From Ktedonobacteria bacterium brp13 (GTDB taxonomy: Bacteria > Chloroflexota > Ktedonobacteria > Ktedonobacterales > Ktedonobacteraceae): a DNA stretch of 64,000 nt. Both the position numbers and the translations under genes were made by a program. Numbering within the stretch: the first letter of the stretch is position 1; the number at the start of each line of letters is the position of its first letter. A model generated the notes under the pieces. That model was not told the origin of the DNA. It saw nothing but the letters and a program-made list of their open reading frames with translations, and did not search any database. The stretch covers positions 868,001 to 932,000 of the forward strand of contig AP024096.1 of assembly GCA_015099395.1 (NCBI GenBank). The letters run 5' to 3'. Positions 19,040-27,805 of the stretch are shown here, one piece after another.

Positions 19040-20386
19040 CTAGCTATCGATGCCCTCTGAAGTCTCGATGATGCGCTGCTCTGGCATGCACTGGAGGTCA
19101 CGTAGATGCTCTTTTGAGGTCGGTGAAAGAACGCGTTGCAGAACCCAACGCAGACTAAAACCCTGGACGAGCAGTGTGAAGAGTACAACCGCGTAGGTGG
19201 AGACCAAAAGTGTACTGCGCATTGGAATTACTGTTGGGATGGCGAGTACAAGTGCGAGGGAGAGTGCGCCGTGTAGACCACTCCAGAACACAACGAATTG
19301 CCATGAGTATGGTAATGCTTGCGATCCGAGGAGTGAGATATTCTGCTCTTGCATCCATCCTGGGCGTCTGAACCACTTGTGCACCGTCAGCGTTGAGACG
19401 AGAAACAAGCGTGCAATCAATATCACAGCAATAGCGAACAGGCTAACGATCCATGTTTGGACACGCTCATTCCCAGTAAATAGATGTGAAAGGGGTTGGA
19501 ACTCTACCCCAATCAATAAAAAGATGATTGCGTTCGCGATAAATGCTGCAACATTCCAAAAAGTATCTACATCCTCGCTCGTCTTTTGCGACATAGACGT
19601 ATTACGCCCATAGTTCCCCATCAGTAATCCCGCAACGATTACCGCTGTAATACCAGAAGTCTGACATGTCTGTGCGATCCAGAATGTTCCATAAGCAGTG
19701 ACTAATGTAGCCGTCACCTCTATTAATGAATCATTGACACGCCGTAAGCTCAAGCTGATCAGAAACGCAATGACCGCACCGATTGCTGCACCTCCGCCCG
19801 CGTCAATGATAAAGTGCCATACTCCGATGCCGATAGCGTGCCAACCGCTAACAGGGTGCGCATGGTTCGAGAGAACGAGAAAAAGCAGAAAGCTTTGGTA
19901 GAGGGAACCTGCTACCCCGTCGTTGAAGAGGCTTTCACCTTCAATAATGCTTGAGAGACGTTCATTAACATGCAATTGGCGGAACATGCCCAGCACCGCA
20001 ACCGGATCTGTTGGCGACAGAATTGCCGCCAGAAGGAAAGCTGTTGGCCAATCCAGTGGTTCAAGTAGATGTAATAGTAGCGCGATAATAGCTACTGAAA
20101 AAAGTAATCCTGGCCCGGCTAGAAAGAAAATGACGCGCCAGTTATTGCGCAATTGCTGGAGATTACTATGCCAGGCACCTTCGAAGAGCAGTGCTGGTAA
20201 GAGCACAAAGAGGATAAAATCTGGCGTAAGTTGTACCTCTGGTAACCATCGAAGCAGGCCAAGACCCAATCCAGCGATAACCAGACCGAGCGTATAAGGG
20301 ATAGCAAGTTTACGGGCAATAGCGATAACAAGAAGCGCAACAAAAAGAAGAATCACCAGGTCCCGAATAAGTAAAGGAATATTCAC
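19040..20386 (-). CDS. Na+/H+ antiporter, CPA1 family
   Basis: 448 residues, about 12 helices. The ion-site motifs of the NhaP/CPA1 family are present: AAILSPTDPVAVLGMF and IIEGESLFNDGVAGSLY (the N-D pair), plus the arginine region near the end. The role is exchange of Na+ or K+ for protons across the cytoplasmic membrane. The start is GTG at 20386 with AGAGG six bases upstream. The soluble C-terminal tail is short (~40 residues). It is divergent from a LysR regulator across a spacer with three 14-base repeats, a typical arrangement for LysR control. Confidence 0.9.
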   Translation of the reverse strand: MNIPLLIRDLVILLFVALLVIAIARKLAIPYTLGLVIAGLGLGLLRWLPEVQLTPDFILFVLLPALLFEGAWHSNLQQLRNNWRVIFFLAGPGLLFSVAIIALLLHLLEPLDWPTAFLLAAILSPTDPVAVLGMFRQLHVNERLSSIIEGESLFNDGVAGSLYQSFLLFLVLSNHAHPVSGWHAIGIGVWHFIIDAGGGAAIGAVIAFLISLSLRRVNDSLIEVTATLVTAYGTFWIAQTCQTSGITAVIVAGLLMGNYGRNTSMSQKTSEDVDTFWNVAAFIANAIIFLLIGVEFQPLSHLFTGNERVQTWIVSLFAIAVILIARLFLVSTLTVHKWFRRPGWMQEQNISLLGSQALPYSWQFVVFWSGLHGALSLALVLAIPTVIPMRSTLLVSTYAVVLFTLLVQGFSLRWVLQRVLSPTSKEHLRDLQCMPEQRIIETSEGIDS

Positions 20387-20550
20387 GCGTCACCTCTCCA
20401 CTTTCTGATAAGCTATATGCGTACATACACACGGAGTGAATAGCCGACCAGACTTCCCGGCACACCTGTCGTGAATCTTATTTGTATGTATTGTTCTGTT
20501 GTTGAAAACTCTCTGCATAGTGGCTATAAAGTTTTGTCTCGATGCTCCTT

Positions 20551-20591
20551 AAATTATACACGCAAAATTATACACGTAAAATTATACGCGC
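20551..20591. promoter_or_regulatory. Three tandem 14-base repeats in the antiporter/LysR divergent spacer
   Basis: The unit AAAATTATACACGY occurs three times in a row (20551-20563, 20564-20577, 20578-20591), the third with ACGCGC. One unit is ~1.3 helical turns, so successive copies would not face the same side of the helix. They lie 165 bases from the antiporter start and 172 from the LysR start, and are candidates for regulator binding. Nothing else was recognised in the 376-base spacer 20387-20762. Confidence 0.5.
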
Positions 20592-20762
20592 AAAGTTGCG
20601 CCAGCGCTTAATACGCAACAGTCTTTGAATACATCCTTTTAGGAATATAGCAGATCTCTATAAAGATAGTAGCCATATATCTTTGTGCGAAAAAGCAGAT
20701 ATATATGTTATATGTATATAAGAGTGCGCTTATATACCTTTATGGCACAAGCGGGAGGAGCA

Positions 20763-21671
20763 ATGATGCACCAGATGAACTTACATCGACTCGCCACTTT
20801 CCAGGTAGTCGCGAAACACTGTAGTTATGTGCGCGCTGCAGAGGAATTGCATTTCAGTCAACCGGCTGTCTCGGCACAAATTCACCAATTAGAGGACTCA
20901 CTGGGTGTGCGGCTTTTTGATAAGATTGGTCATAAAACGCATCTGACGCCTGCCGGTGCGGAGTTGTATCGCTATAGTCAGAAGATCTTTACATTGATTG
21001 AGGAGACACTGGAGACAATGGATGCATTGCGCAATCCTCATAATGGACAATTACGCATCGGTGCAGATACGACGGTCGGTACATATGTTGTGCCTCGCTT
21101 ACTGGGTGAGTTTCGTAGCCTCTATCCTAATGTCGAGATTACATTAGAGGTTGTTAATCGTGGTTATCTTGTGGAGGATCTGGAGCAGAATCGTCTCGAC
21201 ATGGTGATCATGGGCAAGATACCGACTGAGATACCGGTATTTGTTGCGCCTTTTGCACCGAACGAGCTTGTCTTAATTGCGCCACCCAGGCATCGCCTGG
21301 CTGGTTGTGTACGTGTCCCTATCGTGGAATTGGCACGCGAGCACTTCTTATTGCGTGAGATGGGTTCTGGCACACGGGCGGCCCTTGAGGAATCGTTTGC
21401 GAATGCAGGCTTGCCGCTGCTGGTGAGTATGCAAATGGGCAATAACAGTGCCATTAAGCAGAGCGTAGCAGCTGGTCTCGGCATTGCACTGATCTCACGC
21501 GTCGCTATCGATATTGAATTAGAGACGAGTCGTTTAGTGATGTTAGATGTAGAAGGTTTTCCGCTGATGCGTCAATGGCGTCTGGTGCACCTCAAAGATA
21601 AAAACCTGTCATCGACTGCACGTGCTTTCAAGAATTTTCTACTACAAAACATTGCCCACTATAAAATATAA
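20763..21671 (+). CDS. LysR-family transcriptional regulator
   Basis: 302 residues. The helix-turn-helix lies at residues ~1-65 (VRAAEELHFSQPAVSAQIHQ, then LGVRLFDKIGHKTHLTPAG). The linker helix and a periplasmic-binding-like effector domain follow (GQLRIGADTTVGTYVVPRLL, SVAAGLGIALISR). It resembles the CbbR/CysL subgroup. GGAGGAG immediately precedes the ATG at 20763 (a second ATG follows directly), so the longer frame to 20685 is rejected. It is divergent from the CPA1 antiporter, which it may regulate; the effector is unknown. Confidence 0.9.
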   Translation: MMHQMNLHRLATFQVVAKHCSYVRAAEELHFSQPAVSAQIHQLEDSLGVRLFDKIGHKTHLTPAGAELYRYSQKIFTLIEETLETMDALRNPHNGQLRIGADTTVGTYVVPRLLGEFRSLYPNVEITLEVVNRGYLVEDLEQNRLDMVIMGKIPTEIPVFVAPFAPNELVLIAPPRHRLAGCVRVPIVELAREHFLLREMGSGTRAALEESFANAGLPLLVSMQMGNNSAIKQSVAAGLGIALISRVAIDIELETSRLVMLDVEGFPLMRQWRLVHLKDKNLSSTARAFKNFLLQNIAHYKI

Positions 21672-21750
21672 TCGCAACTGTTGGTAAAATTTTAAAGTTT
21701 TTTGATATATTTCTTATACTTCCTGAACATTTAGGTTCTATACTCAAAGA

Positions 21751-21939
21751 GTACCGCTGATAGGTCAAACTGGTCGAGGTGGAGACCTACGTAAGCATAC
21801 TGACAGGCTTTTTCGTTATAGACACGAAAAAGACTTCTCTCCATTGTCAGCTATGAATGTAGATCTCCACCCCGATCGGTGCCTCTTGTTCTCTTGTTCT
21901 GTGAAACCTAACTCTTGGAACTATCAGCGGTATTTTTTT
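21751..21939 (+). ncRNA. Candidate structured noncoding RNA, rod-like, ending in a terminator
   Basis: Four nested stems fold ~190 bases into one rod. P1: TACCGCTGATAG (21752-21763) with CTATCAGCGGTA (21921-21932), 12 perfect pairs, followed by seven T. P2: ACTGGTCG plus GGTGGAGACCTAC with GTAGATCTCCACC plus CGATCGGT (to 21880), a long stem with wobbles and one mismatch. P3: CATACTGACA with TGTCAGCTATG, one bulge. P4: CTTTTTCG with CGAAAAAG. A -10-like TATACT (21739-21744) sits just before P1. The 40 unpaired bases at 21881-21920 hold three CTCTTG copies. No long coding frame crosses it. It could be a 6S-like RNA, another small RNA or a leader of the MFS gene at 22138; no known Rfam family was recognised. 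Confidence 0.6.
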
Positions 21940-22137
21940 ATTGTCGGCAAGCTTATTCTATAGTATTTTTCATGCCCCTCTATATTTCCCACTTCTCGTC
22001 TGCCGTATATATTTAACCGTTAAAATTATACATATACGGTTTTTATGAAAGAATCACGCGCTTTGTGGCTGTCTTCGCTGACATCTCGTTGTAAAAAATG
22101 TGACTATACTATATTGTAGAGTTGAATACTCACATGT

Positions 22138-23541
22138 ATGATTCATATCACAGCTACTTCAATCTCTCTGTTACGTATGGGAATGCCCCAGATAGAAAGT
22201 TCACTTCTCTGTATGAAATCAAGCAAAACTTCATCTGTCCCTGTGCCCATGTCAGATCTTACTCCGGGGAGCAGGCTCTGGCACAATACCTATTTCAATA
22301 TCTTCTGGCTTGGTCAGACATTATCTGTACTTGGTGATTCTTTTGCGTCGATCGCTATCCCTCTACTCGTCTTACAGGCGACCGGTTCTGTTGCTCAGAT
22401 GGGCCTGGTGACTGCAACCATGAGTGTCGGTCAGATTGTAGCTGGTATCTTTGCTGGACCGATTGCTGATCGCATTGATCGACGCAAACTGCTTATTTTT
22501 TGTGATGTCTTACGTTTTTTCTTGTATGCTTTAATTCCGCTTGGGTGGCTGCTGTTTGGCCCACAGCTCTGGCTCATTTTTGTCGTAGTGGCCCTCGGTG
22601 CCTGTCTCGGCATGACTTTTCAAGTGACGTATATAACGGCGGTTGCAAATCTGGTGGATACGGATCAGATCATTGATGCAAATAGTCGATTGCAGATTAC
22701 CTATTCGATTGCCTTTGTCACAGGGCCTGTGCTAGCCGGTACGATCACAGCTGTTTTCGGTGCAACGACCGCAATCGGTCTGGATGCAATCTCGTTTGCT
22801 ATCTCTGCCCTCTCCATTGTACTGATTCGCCTGCGACCAATGGCTCAGGTTAGTCCGAAAGAACTTATCAAGCAGGAGACGCCAGAGCAGGCCAGTCTGC
22901 CACGCCGGGTCGAGAAAAAGGGTAACGTATGGTCCGAGTTTATGGCTGGCTTACAGTTTATCTGGCAGGAGCCGGTGCTACGTGCCATGTTGCTAATGCT
23001 TGGCATATTGACCTTTCTCACCGCTGGTATGCTCGACGTTTTTATCTTCCATATCAAGCATGACCTGGCTGGGAACGATACACTCGTTGGTATCGTCTTT
23101 GGGCTGGCAAGTATCGGCGGGATTATCGGCGGCATCATTGCGCCGACGCTACGGAGACAACTCGGTTTCGGTCCCTGTTGGATTGGTGGATTTGTCTTGA
23201 ACTCGTTGGCGATCGTGATGATTGGATTAAGTACTAATCTTGTTTTCTGCTGCCTGATGGCGATTGTCTTTACTTTTAGTAGTACTATCTGTAGCGTCTG
23301 TTCCATGTCGTTGCGGCAGGAGATCACTCCTGACCATCTGCTTGGGCGCGTAACGTCGGTTTTCTGGACGCTCATAGGTGTACCTGGGCCGCTTGGTTCT
23401 ACACTCTTTACCGCTTTGAGTGCCAGTCTAGGCGCTCCACTTGTCATTGTCGTCGTTGGTATTGTCAGTGGCGTGACCTCGCTCTCTGCACTTTTTACTG
23501 CGGCTCGTCGGCGTTTTCCAGAGCGGCGTTATCAGCAGTGA
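22138..23541 (+). CDS. MFS transporter (MFS_3/enterobactin-exporter-like)
   Basis: Up to 467 residues with 12 helices. Helix 1 is WLGQTLSVLGDSFASIAIPL, loop 2-3 has the motif A FAGPIADRIDRRKLLIF, and the rest matches the DHA3/MFS_3 group of exporters (macrolide or siderophore efflux). The start is uncertain: ATG codons at 22138, 22177, 22213 and 22249 are all in frame and none has a clear ribosome site. The N-terminal ~50 residues before the first helix are Ser/Pro-rich and poorly supported. The structured element at 21751-21939 lies ~200 bases upstream. It is convergent with the DUF815 ATPase gene. Confidence 0.82.
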   Translation: MIHITATSISLLRMGMPQIESSLLCMKSSKTSSVPVPMSDLTPGSRLWHNTYFNIFWLGQTLSVLGDSFASIAIPLLVLQATGSVAQMGLVTATMSVGQIVAGIFAGPIADRIDRRKLLIFCDVLRFFLYALIPLGWLLFGPQLWLIFVVVALGACLGMTFQVTYITAVANLVDTDQIIDANSRLQITYSIAFVTGPVLAGTITAVFGATTAIGLDAISFAISALSIVLIRLRPMAQVSPKELIKQETPEQASLPRRVEKKGNVWSEFMAGLQFIWQEPVLRAMLLMLGILTFLTAGMLDVFIFHIKHDLAGNDTLVGIVFGLASIGGIIGGIIAPTLRRQLGFGPCWIGGFVLNSLAIVMIGLSTNLVFCCLMAIVFTFSSTICSVCSMSLRQEITPDHLLGRVTSVFWTLIGVPGPLGSTLFTALSASLGAPLVIVVVGIVSGVTSLSALFTAARRRFPERRYQQ

Positions 23542-23580
23542 GCAAAGATAGCAGCTTATCGATGAAATAATCAACGAAAA

Positions 23581-23618
23581 GGAGCGACCACATGGCACAC
23601 ACGTCACGTGGTCGCTCC
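23581..23618. terminator. Bidirectional terminator hairpin
   Basis: A perfect 11-base-pair stem (GGAGCGACCAC / GTGGTCGCTCC) lies between the convergent MFS and ATPase genes. A run of four A before it gives U residues in the minus direction. Confidence 0.75.
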
Positions 23619-23633
23619 CTGGTATAGTATGGG

Positions 23634-25025
23634 TTATGCCTCATCCTGGATTGCTGTAAATTTAATGCCCGCCTCAAGATCATCTATAAATTGGCGTGCA
23701 CTGCGCCCCGACCGGCTTGCGTGTTGGCGTTCCCATTGTAGCGCCTTTGCATGCAACTCTTCTTCAGGTACGTTAAGTTCTCTCTGGTTAGCCAATTCGT
23801 CAATGATGCGCAGGTATTGTGCCTGATCAGGCGAGATAAAGTTGATACGTAGACCGAAGCGATGAACCAGGGATTGTTTCTCGTCCATGGTGTCGCGCCA
23901 GTGGACATCTTCAGTCGGCTTGCCGCGCTCGCTAAAGTTCTCTCGTACCAGGTTCATGCGGTTAGAGGTTGCGCAGACCAGTATGTTGGCTGGTCGAGCC
24001 TCGGCGGTTCCTTCAAGTAATACTTTGAGAGTTTTATAGGAGGTATCACTATCTTCAAAGGAGAGATCGTCGATAAATATGAGGTAGTGGCGAGCGCGTC
24101 CACGTAATGTCGTGACAACCTGTGCCAGATCATTGATATCCTCTTTGCTCACCTCTACCAGGCAGAGCCCCTGCTGATTGTACGTGTTTGCTACGGCTTT
24201 AATGGTTGAAGATTTACCGGTTCCGGGAGGGCCGTAGAGGAGCATATTATGGGCGGGCAGGTTCGCCATAAAGCGTTCGATATTGGTGATGATACGGCCT
24301 TGTGGGCGTTCGTGTCCGATAAGATTCGTCAGTTGAATCGTATCAGGGTGTGTAATTCCTTCCAATCGTCCTGCAGTGTGTTGCCAATGTAGTGCGTGGA
24401 AGCGCGCCAGAGAGCCTGTTCCATAGCGTGACCAGTGGTGTTCGAGGGGTGCGACAAGCGTAGACCAATCCTGACTCTGCTCTATCTGCAGGGCTAGTTT
24501 CTCGCGAGGCGTTTCCGCTTGCCCTTGCTGATGAAGTGAAAGATCAAGCCAGGGTATCCAGGCATGCTCTAATGCAGGCAGTTCTGTGCTCACCAGTTCA
24601 CGTACATACTCGTAGAGCAAGGATGCATCTAAAGAGAAGAGATAACGTAGAGTGCAGAGGTCACGCCGTGCTTGCTCGCGGAGCGCAGGTGCAATAGCAG
24701 CTGAACCACCATGCCTGCAGCTTTCTATCTGTGTGCTCCAAAGATTGCTACTATCAATAAGTTGAGCTGCCAGATGTGCCTGCCATGCATCATGCAGATG
24801 TGGTGTACCATCCTGATACGCATCACTGGCGATTTGTTGATATGCCTGGCTATATGCTTCTGCTACAGAGATAGGATGAATCGTCGTCATACATAATGTT
24901 TCGAGCAGGTGTAGCATCGCATGCCCCGCTTCATCCGCAATTACCCCACGTAGAAGGGTCAGACCATAGGTAGCATGTAGGGCTGTCTGTATAGTCTGGT
25001 ATGTTTTTTCAGTACGTGTTTCCAT
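23634..25025 (-). CDS. DUF815-family AAA-type ATPase
   Basis: 463 residues. The C-terminal half is the DUF815 ATP-binding domain: Walker A LYGPPGTGKSSTIKA, Walker B YLIFIDDLSFED, sensor-like NILVCATSNRMNLV, and a winged end AGRSARQFIDDLE-like (here SGRSARQFIDDLEAGIKF). The N-terminal ~200 residues are helical and unrecognised. The biological role of DUF815 proteins is not established. It is monocistronic, with a 250-base leader holding copy B of the dispersed 40-base element. Confidence 0.85.
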   Translation of the reverse strand: METRTEKTYQTIQTALHATYGLTLLRGVIADEAGHAMLHLLETLCMTTIHPISVAEAYSQAYQQIASDAYQDGTPHLHDAWQAHLAAQLIDSSNLWSTQIESCRHGGSAAIAPALREQARRDLCTLRYLFSLDASLLYEYVRELVSTELPALEHAWIPWLDLSLHQQGQAETPREKLALQIEQSQDWSTLVAPLEHHWSRYGTGSLARFHALHWQHTAGRLEGITHPDTIQLTNLIGHERPQGRIITNIERFMANLPAHNMLLYGPPGTGKSSTIKAVANTYNQQGLCLVEVSKEDINDLAQVVTTLRGRARHYLIFIDDLSFEDSDTSYKTLKVLLEGTAEARPANILVCATSNRMNLVRENFSERGKPTEDVHWRDTMDEKQSLVHRFGLRINFISPDQAQYLRIIDELANQRELNVPEEELHAKALQWERQHASRSGRSARQFIDDLEAGIKFTAIQDEA

Positions 25026-25126
25026 TGAATCTGATCTTCCTGGATAGTATGAATAATAGACAAAGAATAACTGTGTACCCGAATACTTGAGTGCACAGAG
25101 TGAGTAGCGTAAGTAGAGTGCAAAGC

Positions 25127-25166
25127 AGTAGCAACGTCATTCGCGTTGGTTTTCAGCATAAGCTCT
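25127..25166. repeat. Dispersed 40-base element, copy B
   Basis: It matches 15671-15710 at 33 of 40 bases around the core TCGCGTTGGTTTTC. It lies ~100 bases upstream of the minus-strand ATPase gene in the same orientation relative to that gene as copy A has to the heavy-metal-domain gene. The hairpin partner arm seen in copy A is not present here. Confidence 0.5.
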
Positions 25167-25302
25167 GAGAATAGTAACGCAAGAAGCCGCCATACAGTGC
25201 CACTCATCATGCTAATCATCATAACACATACATATACTTTATGCTTTCCCGCGCTCACACTCATAGCTTTTATTGCTGAAATATAGTTCGCAATACAATG
25301 TA

Positions 25303-26438
25303 ATGACAATTCCTGCCTCTATCGCCAAAGGAACTCCAGGTAACATCTCAGCATCAGCGCTTACGACCGTGCCTGTTGCTGGCAATGCTTTATCCGCCTA
25401 TCAATCGATAGAGCAAGGAACTCAGCAGATTATCTCTATCGACAATAAATATCATATCCACTATATCTCCAGTACTGATGGCAGTAACTGGCAACAAGCA
25501 GACTTAACAGCGCAAACGAACGCTCCTGATGCAGGTGGACAGGCGATTAGTGGCTATGTTGCAAGTAAGACTGATACGCAAGAGATTACCTATGTAGATG
25601 TAAACAAACATATTCAACTGTTGCAGTTTGATAGCTATAAACATTGGACTGTGCAAGATATTACACAAAAAATTCATGCTCCTCTCGCGGATACGAACGC
25701 AATTAGTAGTTTTGAGTGGCAAGCGACAGGCACTCAGCAGATCGTCTACATCGATACCCATGTACATATAATCGAGCTCACAAGTTCAGATGGCGTTGAC
25801 TGGCGCACGCAGGATCTGACCCAGTTGATGAAGGCACCATTAGCGAATGGAGTGACTATCTCCAGCTTTGAATGGAGTAAAAATTCAAGTCAACAGATTG
25901 TATATATTGATACTCAGCAACATATCGCCGTGCTTAGCCTTGTCAATGGCACTATCAGGATGTTACTGAGGCCTTCAATGCTCCACTCACAAATGGTCAG
26001 AGCCTTAGTGGTAGCCAATGGCCCACGGAAGGCGAGTGTATCATTGATTTTATCGATCAGAAAAATAATGTTGAAGAGTTGACCAGTCAGAAATCTGGCT
26101 TCTGGACGCTCTCTAATCTGACGCTTCTGGGCAATCAGCAGCCAGCGGGTGGTAGTGGACTGGCAAGTTTTGATTGGCCGCAGGGAGACCAACGGCTCGT
26201 GATCTTTACCGATAAAAATAATCATCTGCAAGAACTCTCGCAACAGCCGCTGGTGCAGTGGAAAGCGATTGATCTGACGGTGACCATGCGTCCACCAGCC
26301 TCTAGCAAAGGTGCCCTGGTCGGTTTTACCTGGACTCAGCAAGGTTCGCAGCAGATTATCTATCTTGATACTCAAGGTCGCTTGCGAGAGCTCTCGCAAG
26401 CGTTCAATGGTCATTGGAAGATTGCGAACTGGCAGTAG
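25303..26438 (+). pseudogene. Seven-repeat beta-propeller (PLL-lectin-like) protein, one frameshift
   Basis: Seven repeats of ~50 residues share the pattern W-x-QDLT, AP, (A/S)-x-FEW, QQIVYID, HI-x-EL. This spacing fits a seven-bladed propeller of the fucose-lectin/PLL type. Repeats 1-4 are in one frame and stop being homologous after AVLSLVN; repeats 5-7 continue at 25947 in the -1 frame (WHYQDVTEAFNAPL) and run to 26438. A single missing base near 25941-25947 explains it, with no slippery heptamer visible. It may be a true pseudogene or a sequence error. No signal peptide is visible; the ATG at 25303 and a TTG at 25273 both lack a good ribosome site. Confidence 0.7.
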
Positions 26439-26490
26439 CGAGCAGCACGCATGTGTACTTCACTACATTGAACAAGTACATACGCATATA

Positions 26491-26532
26491 AGTAGAGTCG
26501 CCATGGGTAGTCAGCCTGGCGGCTCTACTTTT
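26491..26532 (+). terminator. Terminator of the propeller gene
   Basis: A 12-base stem with one wobble (AGTAGAGTCGCC / GGCGGCTCTACT) is followed by TTTT, 52 bases past the stop. Confidence 0.8.
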
Positions 26533-26621
26533 GTACAGACTGGTGTCTATCTCTGGTGTGGAAACGTGTGCAGCGTGCGCGTTCCACGCTTTACGTGTAA
26601 TGTGGTAACATGGATTGGATA

Positions 26622-26639
26622 GTACATTGTTTTATGTAC
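26622..26639. promoter_or_regulatory. Inverted repeat upstream of the OsmC-like gene
   Basis: GTACAT and ATGTAC are perfect complements separated by TGTTTT, centred ~44 bases before the OsmC start. It is a possible operator for a peroxide-responsive or MarR-type regulator. No OhrR gene is visible nearby. Confidence 0.4.
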
Positions 26640-26673
26640 AAAATTAGTAGTTTATGGCAAGGAGAGTATAACT

Positions 26674-27105
26674 ATGCCAGTTCGTAAAGCTGAAGCAGAA
26701 TGGAAAGGCAATCTACGGGACGGTCAGGGACAGCTACGTTTAGGTAGTGGATCCTATGAGGGGAACTATTCTTTCCGCTCACGTATGGGCGATGGCTCCG
26801 GTGGCACGAATCCGGAAGAACTGATTGCAGCGGCCCATGCCAGTTGCTATTCGATGGCTCTCTCGAATGCTCTTGCTTCTGCCGGATTTACTCCGACGCG
26901 TGTGCATACCGATGCTAGCGTGCATTTCAATCAGGTAGAAGGTGGTTTTGCCATTAACCCGATTGAGTTGGTAACCGAGGCGGTTATCCCGAATATCGAT
27001 GATGCGACTTTCCAGCGTATCGCTGAAGACGCTAAGAACAATTGCCCGGTCTCAAAAGCGTTAGCTGCGACTGATATACGTCTGCAAGCCAGGTTGATTC
27101 AGTAG
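26674..27105 (+). CDS. osmC: OsmC-family peroxidase
   Basis: 143 residues. The two catalytic cysteines are in the family contexts AAHASCYSMALSNAL and AKNNCPVSKAL, and the GDGSGGTNPEELIAAAHA motif is typical. The OsmC subgroup reduces organic hydroperoxides with a Cys-based mechanism in the cytoplasm, usually as a dimer. The ATG at 26674 has AGGAGAG 8-10 bases upstream. It is a single gene, bounded by a dyad upstream and a 22-base-pair terminator downstream. Dps at 3280 and this gene are the only oxidative-stress genes seen. Confidence 0.93.
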   Translation: MPVRKAEAEWKGNLRDGQGQLRLGSGSYEGNYSFRSRMGDGSGGTNPEELIAAAHASCYSMALSNALASAGFTPTRVHTDASVHFNQVEGGFAINPIELVTEAVIPNIDDATFQRIAEDAKNNCPVSKALAATDIRLQARLIQ

Positions 27106-27141
27106 TTTTTCAGCTAGTTTGTACAGGCGATATTAAGAAAG

Positions 27142-27198
27142 AGTAAGGCCCATATAGTGCATCGCTTACTGTCAGTGATGCATCATATGGGCCTTACT
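27142..27198 (+). terminator. Strong terminator hairpin after the OsmC-like gene
   Basis: A near-perfect 22-base-pair stem (AGTAAGGCCCATAT plus GTGCATC with its complement), 13-base loop. The U run after it is weak. Confidence 0.75.
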
Positions 27199-27240
27199 TC
27201 TTAGTATGTCTTATTTTCTGATCCGTCTGTACATCTGTAC

Positions 27241-27266
27241 AAAAAAGCACCTGTAATGGGCAGGTG
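27241..27266 (-). terminator. Terminator of the 5S rRNA gene
   Basis: In the minus direction, CACCTG, a 7-base loop and CAGGTG are followed by GC and six T. It lies directly beyond the 5S 3' end. Confidence 0.8.
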
Positions 27267-27267
27267 A

Positions 27268-27382
27268 GACGGCGACGTCCTATTTTCCCATGCAGTCGCC
27301 CACATAGTATCATCGGGGCTGAAGAGCTTAACTACCGTGTTCGGGATGGGAACGGGTGTGCCATCTTCGCTATCGTCACCAG
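27268..27382 (-). rRNA. rrf: 5S ribosomal RNA
   Basis: About 115 bases on the minus strand. Read in that direction it contains CCCGTTCCCATCCCGAACAC and GTTAAGCTCTTCAGC, the universal 5S loop B/C and helix III sequences. Ends are set by helix I: TGGTGAC at the 5' end pairs with GTCGCCG at the 3' end; they are approximate to a few bases. It is transcribed away from the 16S-23S unit from its own promoter (27418-27446). No 5S follows the 23S gene here, so this copy is detached and inverted relative to the usual order. Confidence 0.95.
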
Positions 27383-27417
27383 CTCACCTGCACATACAGG
27401 TGTGTTCAACAAGGGTA

Positions 27418-27446
27418 ACTATACCTCAGGCTTTGTGTTTTGTCAA
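27418..27446 (-). promoter_or_regulatory. Promoter of the 5S gene
   Basis: Consensus -35 TTGACA (27441-27446 on the complement), 17-base spacer, -10 TATAGT (27418-27423 on the complement). Transcription would begin ~30 bases before the 5S gene. Confidence 0.8.
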
Positions 27447-27551
27447 CCCCTGCTTCGCTTCCTCTGGCGAGCGCATCGCCCAACGCTTCAGGAAAAGCAA
27501 AGGACGGTCGATACAAAAAGAGGGGACGTCAAAGATTGGTCCTGGAAGGAC

Positions 27552-27580
27552 TTGACAGGCCTGGCAACCTGTGGCATACT
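27552..27580 (+). promoter_or_regulatory. rRNA promoter P1
   Basis: TTGACA (27552-27557), 17-base spacer, CATACT (27575-27580). The motif is closely repeated in P2, including a GC before and AC after the -10. Confidence 0.75.
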
Positions 27581-27805
27581 ACGTGAGCTGTCGAAAACAC
27601 GACAATCTCTGATCCCTGGGGATCAGGCTCCTGTCAGCTTTCACGCACCTGTGCCACGCTAACGTGGCTCTCCTGGGAATGATCGTTCTTTCTCTCCTAC
27701 TACTCCAACAATTCTTGTTGCTGTAGGAATGTCAGCCCTTTTTATAAGTGAGGCGACACTGAAAGCACAAAAGTACCGAGCTTCGCGGACCTGCGAAACT
27801 GGTAC

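Noticed and set aside
20551..20591. Short CRISPR array
   Set aside because: Units are contiguous without spacers and no cas genes are present.
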